Positions 10,376 through 19,628 are shown, counted from the first letter of the stretch. The stretch: 64,000 nucleotides of DNA from Bradyrhizobium sp. ISRA464 (GCF_029910095.1 NZ_CP094526.1:4836001-4900000); one strand, 5' to 3'. Translations and numbers: made by a program. Notes: generated by a model from the sequence alone, not told the origin.

Positions 10376-11593
10376 ATGACCATCTCCGACGTCACCAAGC
10401 TCTCCCCGGCGCGCCCCGTCTCCGTGCGCCCCCTGATCTGGATCGGCGCCATCACGACCGGCACCGTCGTCACCAACCTGTTCGCGCCGCAAATCCTGGT
10501 CGGGCTGATGGGTCGTTCGCTCGGCATGACCGCCTTCCAGGCCGGCCTGATCTCGACGCTGACGCTGCTCGGCTACGCGCTCGGCCTGCTGCTGCTGGTA
10601 CCGCTGGTCGATCTCGTCGAGAACAAGCGGCTGATCCTGCGCACGCTGGCTTGCGCGATCGTGGCCGCGCTGGGCACGGCCCTCTCACCGACGCCCGTTG
10701 TCCTGCTCGCCGCAACCTTCGTTCTCGGCGCGTCCTGCGCCGCGATCCAGATGGTGGTACCGCTCGTCGCCTCCATGGTGGCGCCGGAACGCCGCGGCCA
10801 GGCGATCGGCGACGTCATGAGCGGATTAATGATCGGCATCCTGGTGTCGCGCCCGGCGGCGAGCCTGATCGCGGATGCCAGGAACTGGCGCGGCTATTAC
10901 GTCACCTCGGCCATCCTGATGATCGTGCTCACCGCGGCGCTGGCCCGCTATCTGCCGACGCTCAAGCCCGCAGCCGCCACGAGCTACGGCGCATTGCTGC
11001 GCTCCTTTCCAAGGCTGCTGCGGGAGGAACCGGTGCTGCGCGTGCGCGCCTGGACCGCGGCGCTGGTGATGGCATCCTTCACTGCGTTCTGGGCGGCCAT
11101 CGCATTGCGCCTGCCGGATGCGCCGTTCAATCTCGACGCCAGGGGGATCGCCCTGTTCGCACTGATCGGCGTCGCAGGCGCCCTGGCGACACCGCTCGCC
11201 GGCCGATGGGGCGACCGCGGCCTCGCGCGGCCGATGCTGATCGGCTCGCATCTTCTGATCATCGCATCGCTGGCGCTATGCGCCTGGGCCGCCATGCTGG
11301 AATCCCGCATCGCCGCGCTGGTCGTGCTGAGCGCCGGCACCATCCTGCTCGATCTCGGCATCACCACCGATCAGACGCTAGGGCGGCGCGCGGTCAACCT
11401 GCTGCGGCCGGAGGCGCGCGGCCGGATCAATGGGCTGTTCGTGGCGCTGTTCTTCATCGGTGGTGCCATCGGCGCAGCGGCCGCCTCGGTCGCCTGGAGC
11501 CTCGGCGGCTGGACGATGGTGTGCGTGGTGGCCGGAGCCTTCGGCGTGCTCGGCGTCGTCACCGATCTCGCCACCAGGACCGGCTCGTCATGA
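10376..11593 (+). CDS. MFS transporter (12-TM, drug or metabolite exporter type)
   Basis: This 405-residue protein shows about 12 hydrophobic segments. Examples are WIGAITTGTVVTNLFAPQIL at residues 22-41 and LISTLTLLGYALGLLLLVPL, with a cytoplasmic charged loop near the middle. Its length and layout resemble the AraJ/YnfM-like exporter group of inner-membrane MFS proteins. The substrate is not evident. It diverges from a LysR gene, the arrangement typical of a regulator-controlled exporter. The ATG at 10376 follows GCGAGG. A family A palindrome starts 7 bp after the stop. Confidence 0.85.
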   Translation: MTISDVTKLSPARPVSVRPLIWIGAITTGTVVTNLFAPQILVGLMGRSLGMTAFQAGLISTLTLLGYALGLLLLVPLVDLVENKRLILRTLACAIVAALGTALSPTPVVLLAATFVLGASCAAIQMVVPLVASMVAPERRGQAIGDVMSGLMIGILVSRPAASLIADARNWRGYYVTSAILMIVLTAALARYLPTLKPAAATSYGALLRSFPRLLREEPVLRVRAWTAALVMASFTAFWAAIALRLPDAPFNLDARGIALFALIGVAGALATPLAGRWGDRGLARPMLIGSHLLIIASLALCAWAAMLESRIAALVVLSAGTILLDLGITTDQTLGRRAVNLLRPEARGRINGLFVALFFIGGAIGAAAASVAWSLGGWTMVCVVAGAFGVLGVVTDLATRTGSS

Positions 11594-11599
11594 GACCTC

Positions 11600-11684
11600 G
11601 TAGGATGGGTAGAGCGAAGCGAAACCCATCAAATTCTATCCGCACGCAAGCATGATGGGTTTCGCTTCGCTCTACCCATCCTAC
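11600..11684. repeat. Intergenic palindrome, family A copy 3
   Basis: The arms are GTAGGATGGGTAGAGCGAAG and CTTCGCTCTACCCATCCTAC. The TAG stop of the minus-strand flavoprotein gene (11681-11683) lies inside the right end of the repeat, so the palindrome overlaps a coding end. It separates convergent genes. Confidence 0.92.
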
Positions 11685-12913
11685 AAATCGAGCCACCTGA
11701 GCGCGCCCTTGCCTGCGGCAACGCCGGTTGCGAACGAGGCCTGCAACAGATAGCCGCCGGTCGGCGCTTCCCAGTCGAGCATCTCCCCGGCGGCGAACAA
11801 GCCGGGCAGCCGGCGCAGCATGAAATGATCGTCGAGCTCGTCGAACCTGATCCCGCCGGCGCTCGAGATCGCGCGCGCGATCGGCGCCATGCCGGTGATC
11901 CGGATCGGCACTGCATTGATCATCCCGGCGAGATCGGCCGGCGGCAGCGACGCCAGCGGCCGGCCGGCGATGGCTGCGGCCTCCTGCAACAGCCCGATGC
12001 CGACGGGCGAGAGCTGCGCGGCCTTGCGCAGGAAGTTGGACAAGGATTGCTTGCCCTTCGGCACCGACAGCCGCGCGGCCAATTCGCTGGTCGCAACATC
12101 GGGCCGCAGCGCCACATGAAGCGTTGCCGTTCCAGCCGCCAGCACTGCATCGCGCAGGTCCACCGATAGCGCGTAGATGGCGCCGCCTTCGATGCCGGCG
12201 CGGGTGATGATGGCCTCGCCACGCACCGTGTGCGCGCCGACCGTCAATGCGACGCCCTTGAGCGGCTGGCCTTCGAAGCGGTCGCAGAAAATATCGGACC
12301 AGGCGACGGTGAATCCGGAGTTGGCCGGCTTTATCGGCGCAACGGATACGCCCTTCGCCGCGAGAATTTCCGTCCACGCGCCGTCGGACCCAAGCCGCGG
12401 CCAGCTCCCACCGCCGAGCGCGAGCACGGCTGCGTCGGCATGGACCACGCGTTGACCATCAGGCGTACCGAACAGCAGTCCGCCCGCCTCGTCCCATCCG
12501 ACCCAGCGATGGCGGAACGCGAACCGGACACCGGCGGCATCAAGCCGCCGCAGCCAGGCGCGCAACAGCGGCGACGCCTTGAACGCCTTGGGGAAGACGC
12601 GGCCACTGGTGCCGACGAAGGTCGGCTGTCCCAACGCCTCGCACCACGCGCGCAAGGCGTCAGGCGGAAACACCTCGACCGCGGCCTTCAGGTGCGGCAT
12701 CGCCTCGCGATAGCGCGCGAGGAAATCCGGCAGCGGTTCAGAGTGGGTGAGATTGAGCCCGCCGCGGCCGGCCATCAGGAATTTGCGGCCGGCCGACGGC
12801 ATCGCGTCGTAGACGGTAACTTCCGCACCATCAGCCGCAAGCACCTCGGCCGCCATCAGGCCGGCGGGGCCGGCTCCGATGACGGCGACGTGTTTGGCGG
12901 GAGACGGCGACAT
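11681..12913 (-). CDS. HI0933/YhiN-family flavoprotein (NAD(P)/FAD-dependent oxidoreductase)
   Basis: This 410-residue protein has an N-terminal Rossmann dinucleotide motif, VAVIGAGPAGLMAAEVLAAD, at residues 9-28. The family block GRKFLMAGRGGLNLTHSEP follows at about residues 46-64, and a second FAD contact, GLFAAGEMLDWEAPTGGY, lies near the C-terminus. The family binds FAD but its reaction is not established; BaiN in this family is a bile-acid reductase. The stop codon is shared with the edge of a family A palindrome. A family B palindrome lies upstream. Confidence 0.88.
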   Translation of the reverse strand: MSPSPAKHVAVIGAGPAGLMAAEVLAADGAEVTVYDAMPSAGRKFLMAGRGGLNLTHSEPLPDFLARYREAMPHLKAAVEVFPPDALRAWCEALGQPTFVGTSGRVFPKAFKASPLLRAWLRRLDAAGVRFAFRHRWVGWDEAGGLLFGTPDGQRVVHADAAVLALGGGSWPRLGSDGAWTEILAAKGVSVAPIKPANSGFTVAWSDIFCDRFEGQPLKGVALTVGAHTVRGEAIITRAGIEGGAIYALSVDLRDAVLAAGTATLHVALRPDVATSELAARLSVPKGKQSLSNFLRKAAQLSPVGIGLLQEAAAIAGRPLASLPPADLAGMINAVPIRITGMAPIARAISSAGGIRFDELDDHFMLRRLPGLFAAGEMLDWEAPTGGYLLQASFATGVAAGKGALRWLDL

Positions 12914-12951
12914 GGCGTGAGATTAGAACGAAGCCGCCTCATGCAAAATCA

Positions 12952-13051
12952 GTCGTCATGCCCGGGCTTGACCAGGGCATCCACGTCTGACTTTCGGCGG
13001 CGCCAAAGACGTGGATGGCCGGGTCAAGCCAGGTCAAGCCCGGCCATGACG
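12952..13051. repeat. Intergenic palindrome, family B copy
   Basis: Arms GTCATGCCCGGGCTTGACCA and CGGGTCAAGCC...CGGCCATGACG enclose CCACGTCT / AGACGTGG. The right arm contains a tandem GGTCAAGCC duplication absent from the copies at 14.0 and 52.7 kb, so the stem is asymmetric. Confidence 0.88.
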
Positions 13052-13078
13052 AGGAGAGTATCGAGACGCCAACGCCTG

Positions 13079-13996
13079 CTACAGCTTGATGCCCGCCCGC
13101 GCGGCGGCCTGGGCGACATATTTCTGCGTCTGCTCGAACGCGCCTTGCAGCGCCTTCGCGGTCGACATGTCGCCGATCTCGTTGAAGTGCGCGGCGACCG
13201 CGTCGGGCGTCCATTCGGACTGCGGCAGGTTGACGCCTTCGGTCTCCAGCACCTTGATGACGGCAAACGAGCCGGCACCGGCGCCCATGATGGTGCGGGT
13301 CGGCGCGTCCTCGCTGAGCAGGAACTCGACCGCCGGCGTGATTGCCTCCGGCTTCATCAGCGCCAGCGCCTGCGGCGGCAGCAATTCCTCGGTCATGCGG
13401 GTCGCGGCGGTCGGCGAGATCGTGTTGACCTTGATGTTGTTCTTGCGGCCTTCCTCGGCGAGCACGTTCATCAGTCCGACCATCCCGGCCTTGGCCGCGC
13501 CGTAATTGGCCTGGCCGAAATTGCCGAACAGGCCGGACGACGAGGTCGTCAGCACGATGCGGCCGTAGTTGCGCTCGCGCATGCCGGCCCACACCGCCTT
13601 GCAGCAATAGAAGCTGCCGGTGAGATGCACGTCGAGCACCTTGGCCCAGTCGGCGACCTCGAGCTTGGCGAACGACTTGTCGCGCAGAATGCCGGCATTG
13701 GCGCACAACAGGTCGACGCTGCCCCACTCCTTGGTGGCGCGCTCGACCATCGCGGTGACCTGCTCGAAGTTCGCGACGTCGGCGCCGTCGGCCATCGCGG
13801 TGCCGCCCGCCTTGCGGATCTCCTCGACCACGGTCTCGGCCGGCGACAGCGAGCCGCCGGTGCCGTCGCGCGCGCCGCCGAAATCGTTGACCACGACCTT
13901 GGCGCCGCGGCTGGCGAGCCCCAGCGCATGCGCCCGTCCGAGACCATTGCCCGCGCCGGTGACGATAGCGACGCGTCCGTCAAACCTGATTGCCAT
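13079..13996 (-). CDS. SDR-family (3-hydroxyacyl-CoA dehydrogenase-like) oxidoreductase
   Basis: This 305-residue short-chain dehydrogenase has the cofactor motif TGAGNGLGRAHALGLASRGA and the extended VVVNDFGGARDGTG loop seen in peroxisomal MFE-2-type (3R)-hydroxyacyl-CoA dehydrogenases. The catalytic Ser (TTSSSGLFG) and YxxxK (YGAAK) are present. The ATG at 13996 gives MAIRFDGRVAIVTG. With the MaoC-type hydratase and acyl-CoA synthetase upstream on the same strand, it could complete a beta-oxidation-like activation, hydration and oxidation set. A family B palindrome separates it from the hydratase gene. Confidence 0.87.
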   Translation of the reverse strand: MAIRFDGRVAIVTGAGNGLGRAHALGLASRGAKVVVNDFGGARDGTGGSLSPAETVVEEIRKAGGTAMADGADVANFEQVTAMVERATKEWGSVDLLCANAGILRDKSFAKLEVADWAKVLDVHLTGSFYCCKAVWAGMRERNYGRIVLTTSSSGLFGNFGQANYGAAKAGMVGLMNVLAEEGRKNNIKVNTISPTAATRMTEELLPPQALALMKPEAITPAVEFLLSEDAPTRTIMGAGAGSFAVIKVLETEGVNLPQSEWTPDAVAAHFNEIGDMSTAKALQGAFEQTQKYVAQAAARAGIKL

Positions 13997-14017
13997 GCCT
14001 TGCTTTCCCGAGTTCAT

Positions 14018-14109
14018 CGTCATGCCCGGGTTTAACCCGGGCATCCATCAAGCGAAATCGACCAGCTTTTGAGCAGCGATGGATGGCCGGGTCAAGCCCG
14101 GCGCGGACG
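14018..14109. repeat. Intergenic palindrome, family B copy
   Basis: Arms CGTCATGCCCGGGTTTAACC and GGCCGGGTCAAGCCCGGCGC enclose a GCATCCATC / GATGGATGGC inner module. It lies inside a co-directional gene set, between the MaoC and SDR genes, and fills all but a few bases of the gap. A role in mRNA processing there is as likely as termination. Confidence 0.88.
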
Positions 14110-14116
14110 GCCAAAA

Positions 14117-14596
14117 CTAGCTGAAATAGATCAGGCCGAGCCAGTCGGCGACCAATGCGGGCTTTTCCTCGCCCTCGATCTCGACCGTGACGTTGGTCCG
14201 CGACAGCAATTCCTTCGGCTTGCGCAGCGTGGCTTCCGCCAGCACGAAGCGGCCGCGGACGCGCTTGCCGGAGCGCACCGGCGAGATGAAGCGCAGCTTG
14301 TCGAAGCCGTAGTTGACGCCCATCGCGGTGCCCTCGACGACCGGCATCACCTCGTACGACATGATGCTCATCAGCGACATCGTGAGGAAGCCGTGCGCGA
14401 TCGTGGTGCCGAAGGCGGTTTCCTTCCTGGCGCGCTCGGGATCGACATGGATGAACTGGTGATCCTCGATCACGTCGGCATAGGTATTGATGCGGCCCTG
14501 ATCGATCAGGTGCCATGAGGACACGCCGATCTCCTTGCCGACCATGCCCTGGTAGGTTTCCAGGGACACCGGCGGCTTCTTCCAGACTTCGTTCAT
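14117..14596 (-). CDS. MaoC-family (R)-specific enoyl-CoA hydratase-like protein
   Basis: This 159-residue single hotdog protein carries the hydratase-2 motif with catalytic Asp and His spaced by four residues (DHQFIH), followed by AFGTTIAHGFLTMSLMS. It is predicted to hydrate trans-2-enoyl-CoA to (R)-3-hydroxyacyl-CoA. The ATG at 14596 is 4 bp downstream of the acyl-CoA synthetase stop (14601), so the two are transcribed together. The SDR gene follows after a palindrome. The length is typical of the PhaJ/MaoC class. Confidence 0.88.
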   Translation of the reverse strand: MNEVWKKPPVSLETYQGMVGKEIGVSSWHLIDQGRINTYADVIEDHQFIHVDPERARKETAFGTTIAHGFLTMSLMSIMSYEVMPVVEGTAMGVNYGFDKLRFISPVRSGKRVRGRFVLAEATLRKPKELLSRTNVTVEIEGEEKPALVADWLGLIYFS

Positions 14597-14600
14597 TTGG

Positions 14601-16334
14601 CTAACTCTCCGAACCCGACGACCGCACCTTCTGCAGCTCCGGGAATTCCTCCTCGCGGAACTCCTGTCCGCGCAACGCATCGCTGCGATTATCGTCATGT
14701 TCGAGCCGGCGCAACTGCACCCGGCGGATTTTTCCGGAGATCGTCTTGGGCAGTTCGGTGACCAGTTCGAGCTTGCGGATGCGCTTGAACGGCGCGAGCC
14801 GCGTGTGCAGGTGCTTGAAGATCGACAGCGCCGTCTCCGGCGTGCGCTCGACACCGGCAACCAGCAGCACATAGGCCTTCGGGATCGCCAGCCGGATCGG
14901 ATCCGGGCTCGGCACCACGGCGGCCTCCGCCACCGCATCGTGCTCGAGCAGCACGCTTTCCAGCTCGAACGGCGAGATCCGGTAGTCGGAGGATTTGAAC
15001 ACGTCGTCGGTGCGGCCGACGAAGGTCAGATACCCCTCGTCATCGGTGAACACGACGTCGCCGCTGCGATAGATGTCGCCGTCGGCGCCGCCGAGCTTGC
15101 CGTCGTCGCCCTGGTAGCCCTGCATCAGGCCGGCCGGCCTGTCAGCGCCGAGCAGTAGCGTCACCTCGCCTTCCCTCGCCGGATGGCCGTCATTGTCGGT
15201 GACCCGGACGCGATAGCCCGGCAGCGGACGGCCCATCGAGCCGACCTTGACCTTCTGTCCCGGCGAGTTGCCGGCGAGCGCACTGGTCTCGGTCTGGCCA
15301 TAGCCGTCACGGATGGTCAGCCCCCAGGCCGCCTTGACCTGGTCGATCACTTCCGGATTGAGCGGCTCGCCCGCGCCGCAGACCTCGCGCAGCGAGACCT
15401 TGTAGCTCGCAAGCTGCTCCTGGATGAACAGTCGCCACACCGTCGGCGGCGCGCAGAGCGTGGTGACGCCGCAGCGGCCGATGATGGCGAGCAATCCCTT
15501 GGCGTCGAAGCGCGGCTGGTTGACCACGAACACCGTGGCGCCGGCATTCCACGGCGCAAAGAAGCAGCTCCACGCATGCTTGGCCCATCCCGGCGAAGAG
15601 ATGTTGAGGTGGACGTCGCCGGGCTGCAGCCCGATCCAGTACATCGTCGAGAGATGGCCGACCGGATAGCTGCGCTGGCTGTGTCGCACCAGCTTCGGCT
15701 TCGCCGTGGTGCCCGAGGTGAAATAGAGCAGCATCGGGTCGTCGGCCTGGGTCGGACCATCGGGCGTGAAGCTCTCGGACGCCTTGGCGGCGTCCTCGAA
15801 CGGGAGCCAGCCGTCGGCCGCCTGCGTCGCGCCGATCACGACGCGCACGAGCTTGTCGCTGCCAAGGCCGGCGAACTTCCCAACCTGATCCTGCGTGGCA
15901 ACAACCGCCTTCGCTTTGCCGCGGTCGAGCCGGTCGCGCAATTCGTCTCCCGTCAGCAGCGTGGTCGCGGGGATCACGACGACGCCGAGCTTCATCGCCG
16001 CCAGCATGGTCTCCCAGAGCGGCACGACGTTGCCGAGCAGCAGCAGCAGATGATCGCCGCGCTTCAGCCCCTGCGCCCGCAGGAAGTTCGCGACCTGGTT
16101 GGAGCGGCGCGACAGCTCGGCGAAGGAGAGCTTCGTCTCATTGTTGCTGGCGGCATCGACGATCCACAGCGCCGGCCGGTCGCGGCTATCGGGATTGCGC
16201 GCCAGCTCGGCGTCGAACCAGTCCAGCGCCCAGTTGAATGGCGCCGGGTCAGGCCATCGAAACTCTTTGACCGCGGTATCGTAGTCGGCCCGATGCTTGA
16301 GCAGAAAAGCGCGTGCGTCCTGAAATGTGGTCAT
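14601..16334 (-). CDS. AMP-forming acyl-CoA synthetase
   Basis: This 577-residue ANL-superfamily enzyme is predicted to activate a carboxylic acid to its CoA thioester via an acyl-adenylate. The P-loop motif YFTSGTTAKPKLV and the adenylation motif DGYGQTETSA are intact. The A8 hinge (YRSGDVVFTDDEGYLTFVGR) and the C-terminal lysine motif PKTISGKIRR are also intact. The overall layout is like medium-chain or benzoate/acetyl-type ligases. The ATG at 16334 was chosen; an in-frame extension to 16424 reads into a family D palindrome. It is the first gene of the synthetase-MaoC-SDR set. Confidence 0.9.
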   Translation of the reverse strand: MTTFQDARAFLLKHRADYDTAVKEFRWPDPAPFNWALDWFDAELARNPDSRDRPALWIVDAASNNETKLSFAELSRRSNQVANFLRAQGLKRGDHLLLLLGNVVPLWETMLAAMKLGVVVIPATTLLTGDELRDRLDRGKAKAVVATQDQVGKFAGLGSDKLVRVVIGATQAADGWLPFEDAAKASESFTPDGPTQADDPMLLYFTSGTTAKPKLVRHSQRSYPVGHLSTMYWIGLQPGDVHLNISSPGWAKHAWSCFFAPWNAGATVFVVNQPRFDAKGLLAIIGRCGVTTLCAPPTVWRLFIQEQLASYKVSLREVCGAGEPLNPEVIDQVKAAWGLTIRDGYGQTETSALAGNSPGQKVKVGSMGRPLPGYRVRVTDNDGHPAREGEVTLLLGADRPAGLMQGYQGDDGKLGGADGDIYRSGDVVFTDDEGYLTFVGRTDDVFKSSDYRISPFELESVLLEHDAVAEAAVVPSPDPIRLAIPKAYVLLVAGVERTPETALSIFKHLHTRLAPFKRIRKLELVTELPKTISGKIRRVQLRRLEHDDNRSDALRGQEFREEEFPELQKVRSSGSES

Positions 16335-16378
16335 CTTCTTCCGAGCCCGTCGAGTGGCAACCAGCGTCACCTGCAAGC

Positions 16379-16467
16379 GTAGCCCGGATGGAGCGAAGCG
16401 CAATCCGGGGCCGGTCCGCGCCATGGCTGAAACTGTCCCGGATTTCGCTGCGCTCCATCCGGGCTAC
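16379..16467. repeat. Intergenic palindrome, family D
   Basis: Arms GTAGCCCGGATGGAGCGAAG and GCTGCGCTCCATCCGGGCTA flank a GC-rich loop. It lies between the co-directional mmsB and acyl-CoA synthetase genes, separating the valine operon from the next set. The arm plan (GGATGG-AGCG-AAGCG) parallels family A. Confidence 0.9.
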
Positions 16468-16478
16468 GAGTGAAGCCG

Positions 16479-17366
16479 CTACTTTCCAGCGAGGCTCCGA
16501 ACGTGCTGGATAATCCCGGAAAAGTCGACCCCGCCATGGCCGGTTGCGTCGAAGGTCTTATAGATCTCCTGCGCATGCTGGCCGAGCGGCGTCGCCGCCC
16601 CGGCGGTCCTGGCCGCGTCCTGCGCCAGCGTCAGGTCCTTCAGCATCAGGTTGGTGGCGAAGCCCGGCTTGTAATCGTTGTTCGCCGGCGAGGTCGGCAC
16701 CGGGCCGGGAACCGGACAATAGGTCGTCAGCGACCAGCACTGCCCCGACGAGGTCGAGGCGACGTCGAACAGCGCCTGGTGCGACAGACCGAGCTTTTCG
16801 GCGAGCACAAACGCCTCGCCCACCGCGATCATGGAGATGCCGAGGATCATGTTGTTGCAGATCTTGGCCGCCTGCCCCGCGCCGGCGGCGCCGCAATGCA
16901 CGATCTTCTTGCCCATCTTCTCCAGCACGGGCTTTGCCGCAGCAAATGCCTTGTCCGCGCCGCCGCACATGAAGGTCAGCGTCGCGCCCTTGGCGCCGCC
17001 GGTGCCGCCCGACACGGGAGCATCGACCGAGGCCATGCCATGCTTGGCCGCAAGCGCGTGCGCCTGCTTGGCGCTTTCGACATCGATGGTCGAGCAGTCG
17101 ATGATCAGCGTGCCCTTGGCCATCGCCGGAAGAACGTCGTTCCAGACGCCGAGCACGTGCTTGCCGGCCGGCAGCATGGTGATGACGACGTCGGCGCCCT
17201 TTACCGTGGCGACGCCGCTTTCGGCGATCGCGGCGCCGTCTGTCTTGGCCTGGTCGCGCGACGCCGCGACCAGATCGAATGCGGTCACCTTATGGCCGGC
17301 CTTGACCAGATTGGCCGCCATCGGCCCGCCCATGTTGCCCAATCCGATGAATGCGACGTTTGCCAT
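16479..17366 (-). CDS. mmsB: 3-hydroxyisobutyrate dehydrogenase
   Basis: This 295-residue beta-hydroxyacid dehydrogenase is predicted to oxidise 3-hydroxyisobutyrate to methylmalonate semialdehyde with NAD+ in valine degradation. The N-terminal dinucleotide motif FIGLGNMGGPMAANL is followed by the substrate motif DAPVSGGTGGAKGATLTFM and the catalytic-lysine region GAAGAGQAAKICNN. The length matches the family. It is the last gene of the mmsA/ACAD/hydrolase/mmsB set, 25 bp after the hydrolase stop. Confidence 0.95.
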   Translation of the reverse strand: MANVAFIGLGNMGGPMAANLVKAGHKVTAFDLVAASRDQAKTDGAAIAESGVATVKGADVVITMLPAGKHVLGVWNDVLPAMAKGTLIIDCSTIDVESAKQAHALAAKHGMASVDAPVSGGTGGAKGATLTFMCGGADKAFAAAKPVLEKMGKKIVHCGAAGAGQAAKICNNMILGISMIAVGEAFVLAEKLGLSHQALFDVASTSSGQCWSLTTYCPVPGPVPTSPANNDYKPGFATNLMLKDLTLAQDAARTAGAATPLGQHAQEIYKTFDATGHGGVDFSGIIQHVRSLAGK

Positions 17367-17391
17367 GGAAGTTCCTCCGCTTGCGACGTTT

Positions 17392-18474
17392 CTATTTGCT
17401 GTCTGGAAATGTCAGTTCGTCGGCGCCGATCTCGGCGAAGTAACGCGCGACCATCTCCGGCGTTACGTCCTCGATTCGCGGCGGCGACCATTTCGGATTG
17501 CGATCCTTGTCGATCACGGCGGCGCGCACGCCCTCGCGGAAGTCGTCGCTGGCGAATACCTCGAGCGCGGCGCGATATTCGCGCACCAGACACTCCTCCA
17601 GCGTCGCGGCAGTCCGCGCCAGCCGCAGCAGCTTGAGCGTCACGACCATGCCGCGCGGCGACTTCTCGCCCAGCGTCTTGAGCGTCGCCTGCGCCAGCTC
17701 CGATCCGTCAGCCTTCAGCGCGGCAACGATCTCTTCCATACGGTCATGCGCGAACCAGCCATCGATCTTCGCCTGCAGCGCAGCAACGGGACCTGACGCC
17801 TCGCTGGTCGCAAATCCACCGATCAGCCCGTCGATCGCGGCCGATGTCGTGCCCGGTCCAACCTGTGTCAGCGCCTCGCGCAGCGCCGCGAGCTTCGCGC
17901 TCGGCACAACGGCATCGGCGAACTTGGCGTAGATCGCGTCTGGGCCGTTCATGGTCGTCCCGGTCAAGCCGAAATAGGTCCCGAGCTCGCCCGGGGTGCG
18001 CGACAACAGATAGGTGCCGCCAACATCGGGGAAGAAGCCGAGGCCGACTTCTGGCATTGCGAGCTTGGTCTTCTCCGTCACCACGCGGTGACGGCCGTGC
18101 GCCGACAGTCCGACGCCGCCGCCCATCACCAGCCCATCCATGAACGCGACATAGGGCTTCGGATACTTCGCGATCCGCGCATTCATGATGTATTCCTGAC
18201 GCCAGAACACCTTGCCGAGGTCTCCCTTCACCTTCGAGCTCTCGTAGAGCCCGCGGATGTCGCCGCCGGCGCACAGCCCGCGTTCGCCTGCGCCCTCGAG
18301 CAGCACCACGGCGACTTCAGGATCGTGCTCGAACCGGTCCAGCGCCGCATCTATGCCCTCAGACATCTCCAGCGTCATCGCATTGATCGCCTTCGGCCGG
18401 TTGAGCCGGATCACGCCCAGCGCCCCTTCCCGGCGAACGATCAGGTCGCCGTCCGCAGCCGCCGCATCATTCAT
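17392..18474 (-). CDS. 3-hydroxyisobutyryl-CoA hydrolase (crotonase superfamily)
   Basis: This 360-residue enzyme is longer than plain enoyl-CoA hydratases, as expected for HIBYL-CoA hydrolases. It has the oxyanion-hole motif LCAGGDIRGLYE near residue 65 and the family block PEVGLGFFPDVGGTYLLSR near residue 140. It releases free 3-hydroxyisobutyrate from its CoA ester, feeding mmsB. Its start overlaps the stop of the acyl-CoA dehydrogenase gene by 4 bp (18471-18474), pointing to translational coupling. Confidence 0.93.
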   Translation of the reverse strand: MNDAAAADGDLIVRREGALGVIRLNRPKAINAMTLEMSEGIDAALDRFEHDPEVAVVLLEGAGERGLCAGGDIRGLYESSKVKGDLGKVFWRQEYIMNARIAKYPKPYVAFMDGLVMGGGVGLSAHGRHRVVTEKTKLAMPEVGLGFFPDVGGTYLLSRTPGELGTYFGLTGTTMNGPDAIYAKFADAVVPSAKLAALREALTQVGPGTTSAAIDGLIGGFATSEASGPVAALQAKIDGWFAHDRMEEIVAALKADGSELAQATLKTLGEKSPRGMVVTLKLLRLARTAATLEECLVREYRAALEVFASDDFREGVRAAVIDKDRNPKWSPPRIEDVTPEMVARYFAEIGADELTFPDSK

Positions 18475-19628
18475 CGCGCGCCCTCGATCATCTTGCGCGA
18501 CACGATCAGCCGCATGATTTCATTAGTGCCTTCGAGGATCTGGTGCACGCGCAGATCGCGAACGATCTTCTCGATGCCGTATTCGCTCAAATAGCCGTAA
18601 CCGCCGTGCAGTTGCAGTGCCTGGTTGGCGACCTCGAAGCCGACATCGGTGCCGAAGCGCTTGGCCATTGCACAGAGCATGCCGGCGTCCGGGTCCTTGC
18701 GATCGAGCGCGGCCGCCGCGCGCCACAGGAAGGTGCGTGCGGCCTCGAGCTCGGTCGCCATGTCGGCGATCTTGAACTGCAGCGCCTGGAACTCGTCGAG
18801 GCGCTTTCCGAACGCCTTGCGGTCCTTCATGTAGGCCAGCGCCTTGTCGAGCGCCGCCTGCGCGCCGCCGAGCGAACACGCCGCGATGTTGAGGCGGCCG
18901 CCGTCGAGGCCGGCCATTGCGATCTTGAAGCCGATGCCCTCCTCGCCGAGCCGGTTCTCGACCGGCACGCGCGCATTCTCGAACACGACAGCGCGGGTCG
19001 GCTGCGCGTTCCAGCCCATCTTGCGCTCATTGGCGCCGAACGACACGCCGGGCGTCTTGCCGTCGATCACCAGCGTCGAGACACCGCCGGCCCCGTCGCC
19101 GCCGGTTCGCACCATCGCGACCAGGAGATCGGTGCCACCGGCGCCCGAGATGAACTGCTTCTGGCCGTTGAGCACGTAATGATCGCCGTCACGCACTGCG
19201 CGGGTGCGCAAAGCGGCGGCGTCCGAGCCTGCGCCCGGCTCGGTCAGGCAGTAGCTCGCCAGATACTCCATGGTGCAGAGCTTCGGCAGCCACTTCCGGC
19301 GCTGGGTGTCGTTGCCATATGCATCGATCATCCAAGAGGCCATGTTGTGGATCGAGATGAAGGCCGACGTGGTCGGGCAGCCGGTCGCGAGCGCCTCGAA
19401 GATCAGCGCCGCATCGAAGCGAGTCATCGCCGAGCCGCCGACGTCGTCGCGGATATAGATGCCGCCGATGCCGAGGCTCGCCGCCTCGCGCATCACGTCG
19501 ACAGGAAAGTGCTTCTTCTCGTCCCATTCGAGCGCATGCGGCGCGATCTTCTCCGCCGCAAACGCCCGTGCCATGTCGCGAACCGCGATCTGGTCCTCGT
19601 TGAGAGCGAACTGCATCTCGCCGCTCAC
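18471..19628 (-). CDS. Acyl-CoA dehydrogenase, probably isobutyryl-CoA dehydrogenase
   Basis: This 385-residue FAD enzyme is placed by context as isobutyryl-CoA dehydrogenase, making methacrylyl-CoA in valine breakdown. It has the signature CLTEPGAGSDAAALRTRA, the flavin contact FISGAGGTD and the catalytic glutamate in QILEGTNEIMRLIVSR near the C-terminus. It lies between mmsA (10 bp gap) and the HIBYL-CoA hydrolase (4 bp overlap). A methacrylyl-CoA hydratase is not in the set and must come from elsewhere. Confidence 0.92.
   Translation of the reverse strand: MSGEMQFALNEDQIAVRDMARAFAAEKIAPHALEWDEKKHFPVDVMREAASLGIGGIYIRDDVGGSAMTRFDAALIFEALATGCPTTSAFISIHNMASWMIDAYGNDTQRRKWLPKLCTMEYLASYCLTEPGAGSDAAALRTRAVRDGDHYVLNGQKQFISGAGGTDLLVAMVRTGGDGAGGVSTLVIDGKTPGVSFGANERKMGWNAQPTRAVVFENARVPVENRLGEEGIGFKIAMAGLDGGRLNIAACSLGGAQAALDKALAYMKDRKAFGKRLDEFQALQFKIADMATELEAARTFLWRAAAALDRKDPDAGMLCAMAKRFGTDVGFEVANQALQLHGGYGYLSEYGIEKIVRDLRVHQILEGTNEIMRLIVSRKMIEGAR

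Noticed and set aside
8093..11684. CRISPR-like spaced repeats
   Set aside because: Only three copies, kilobases apart, each a palindrome at a gene end and without spacer regularity.
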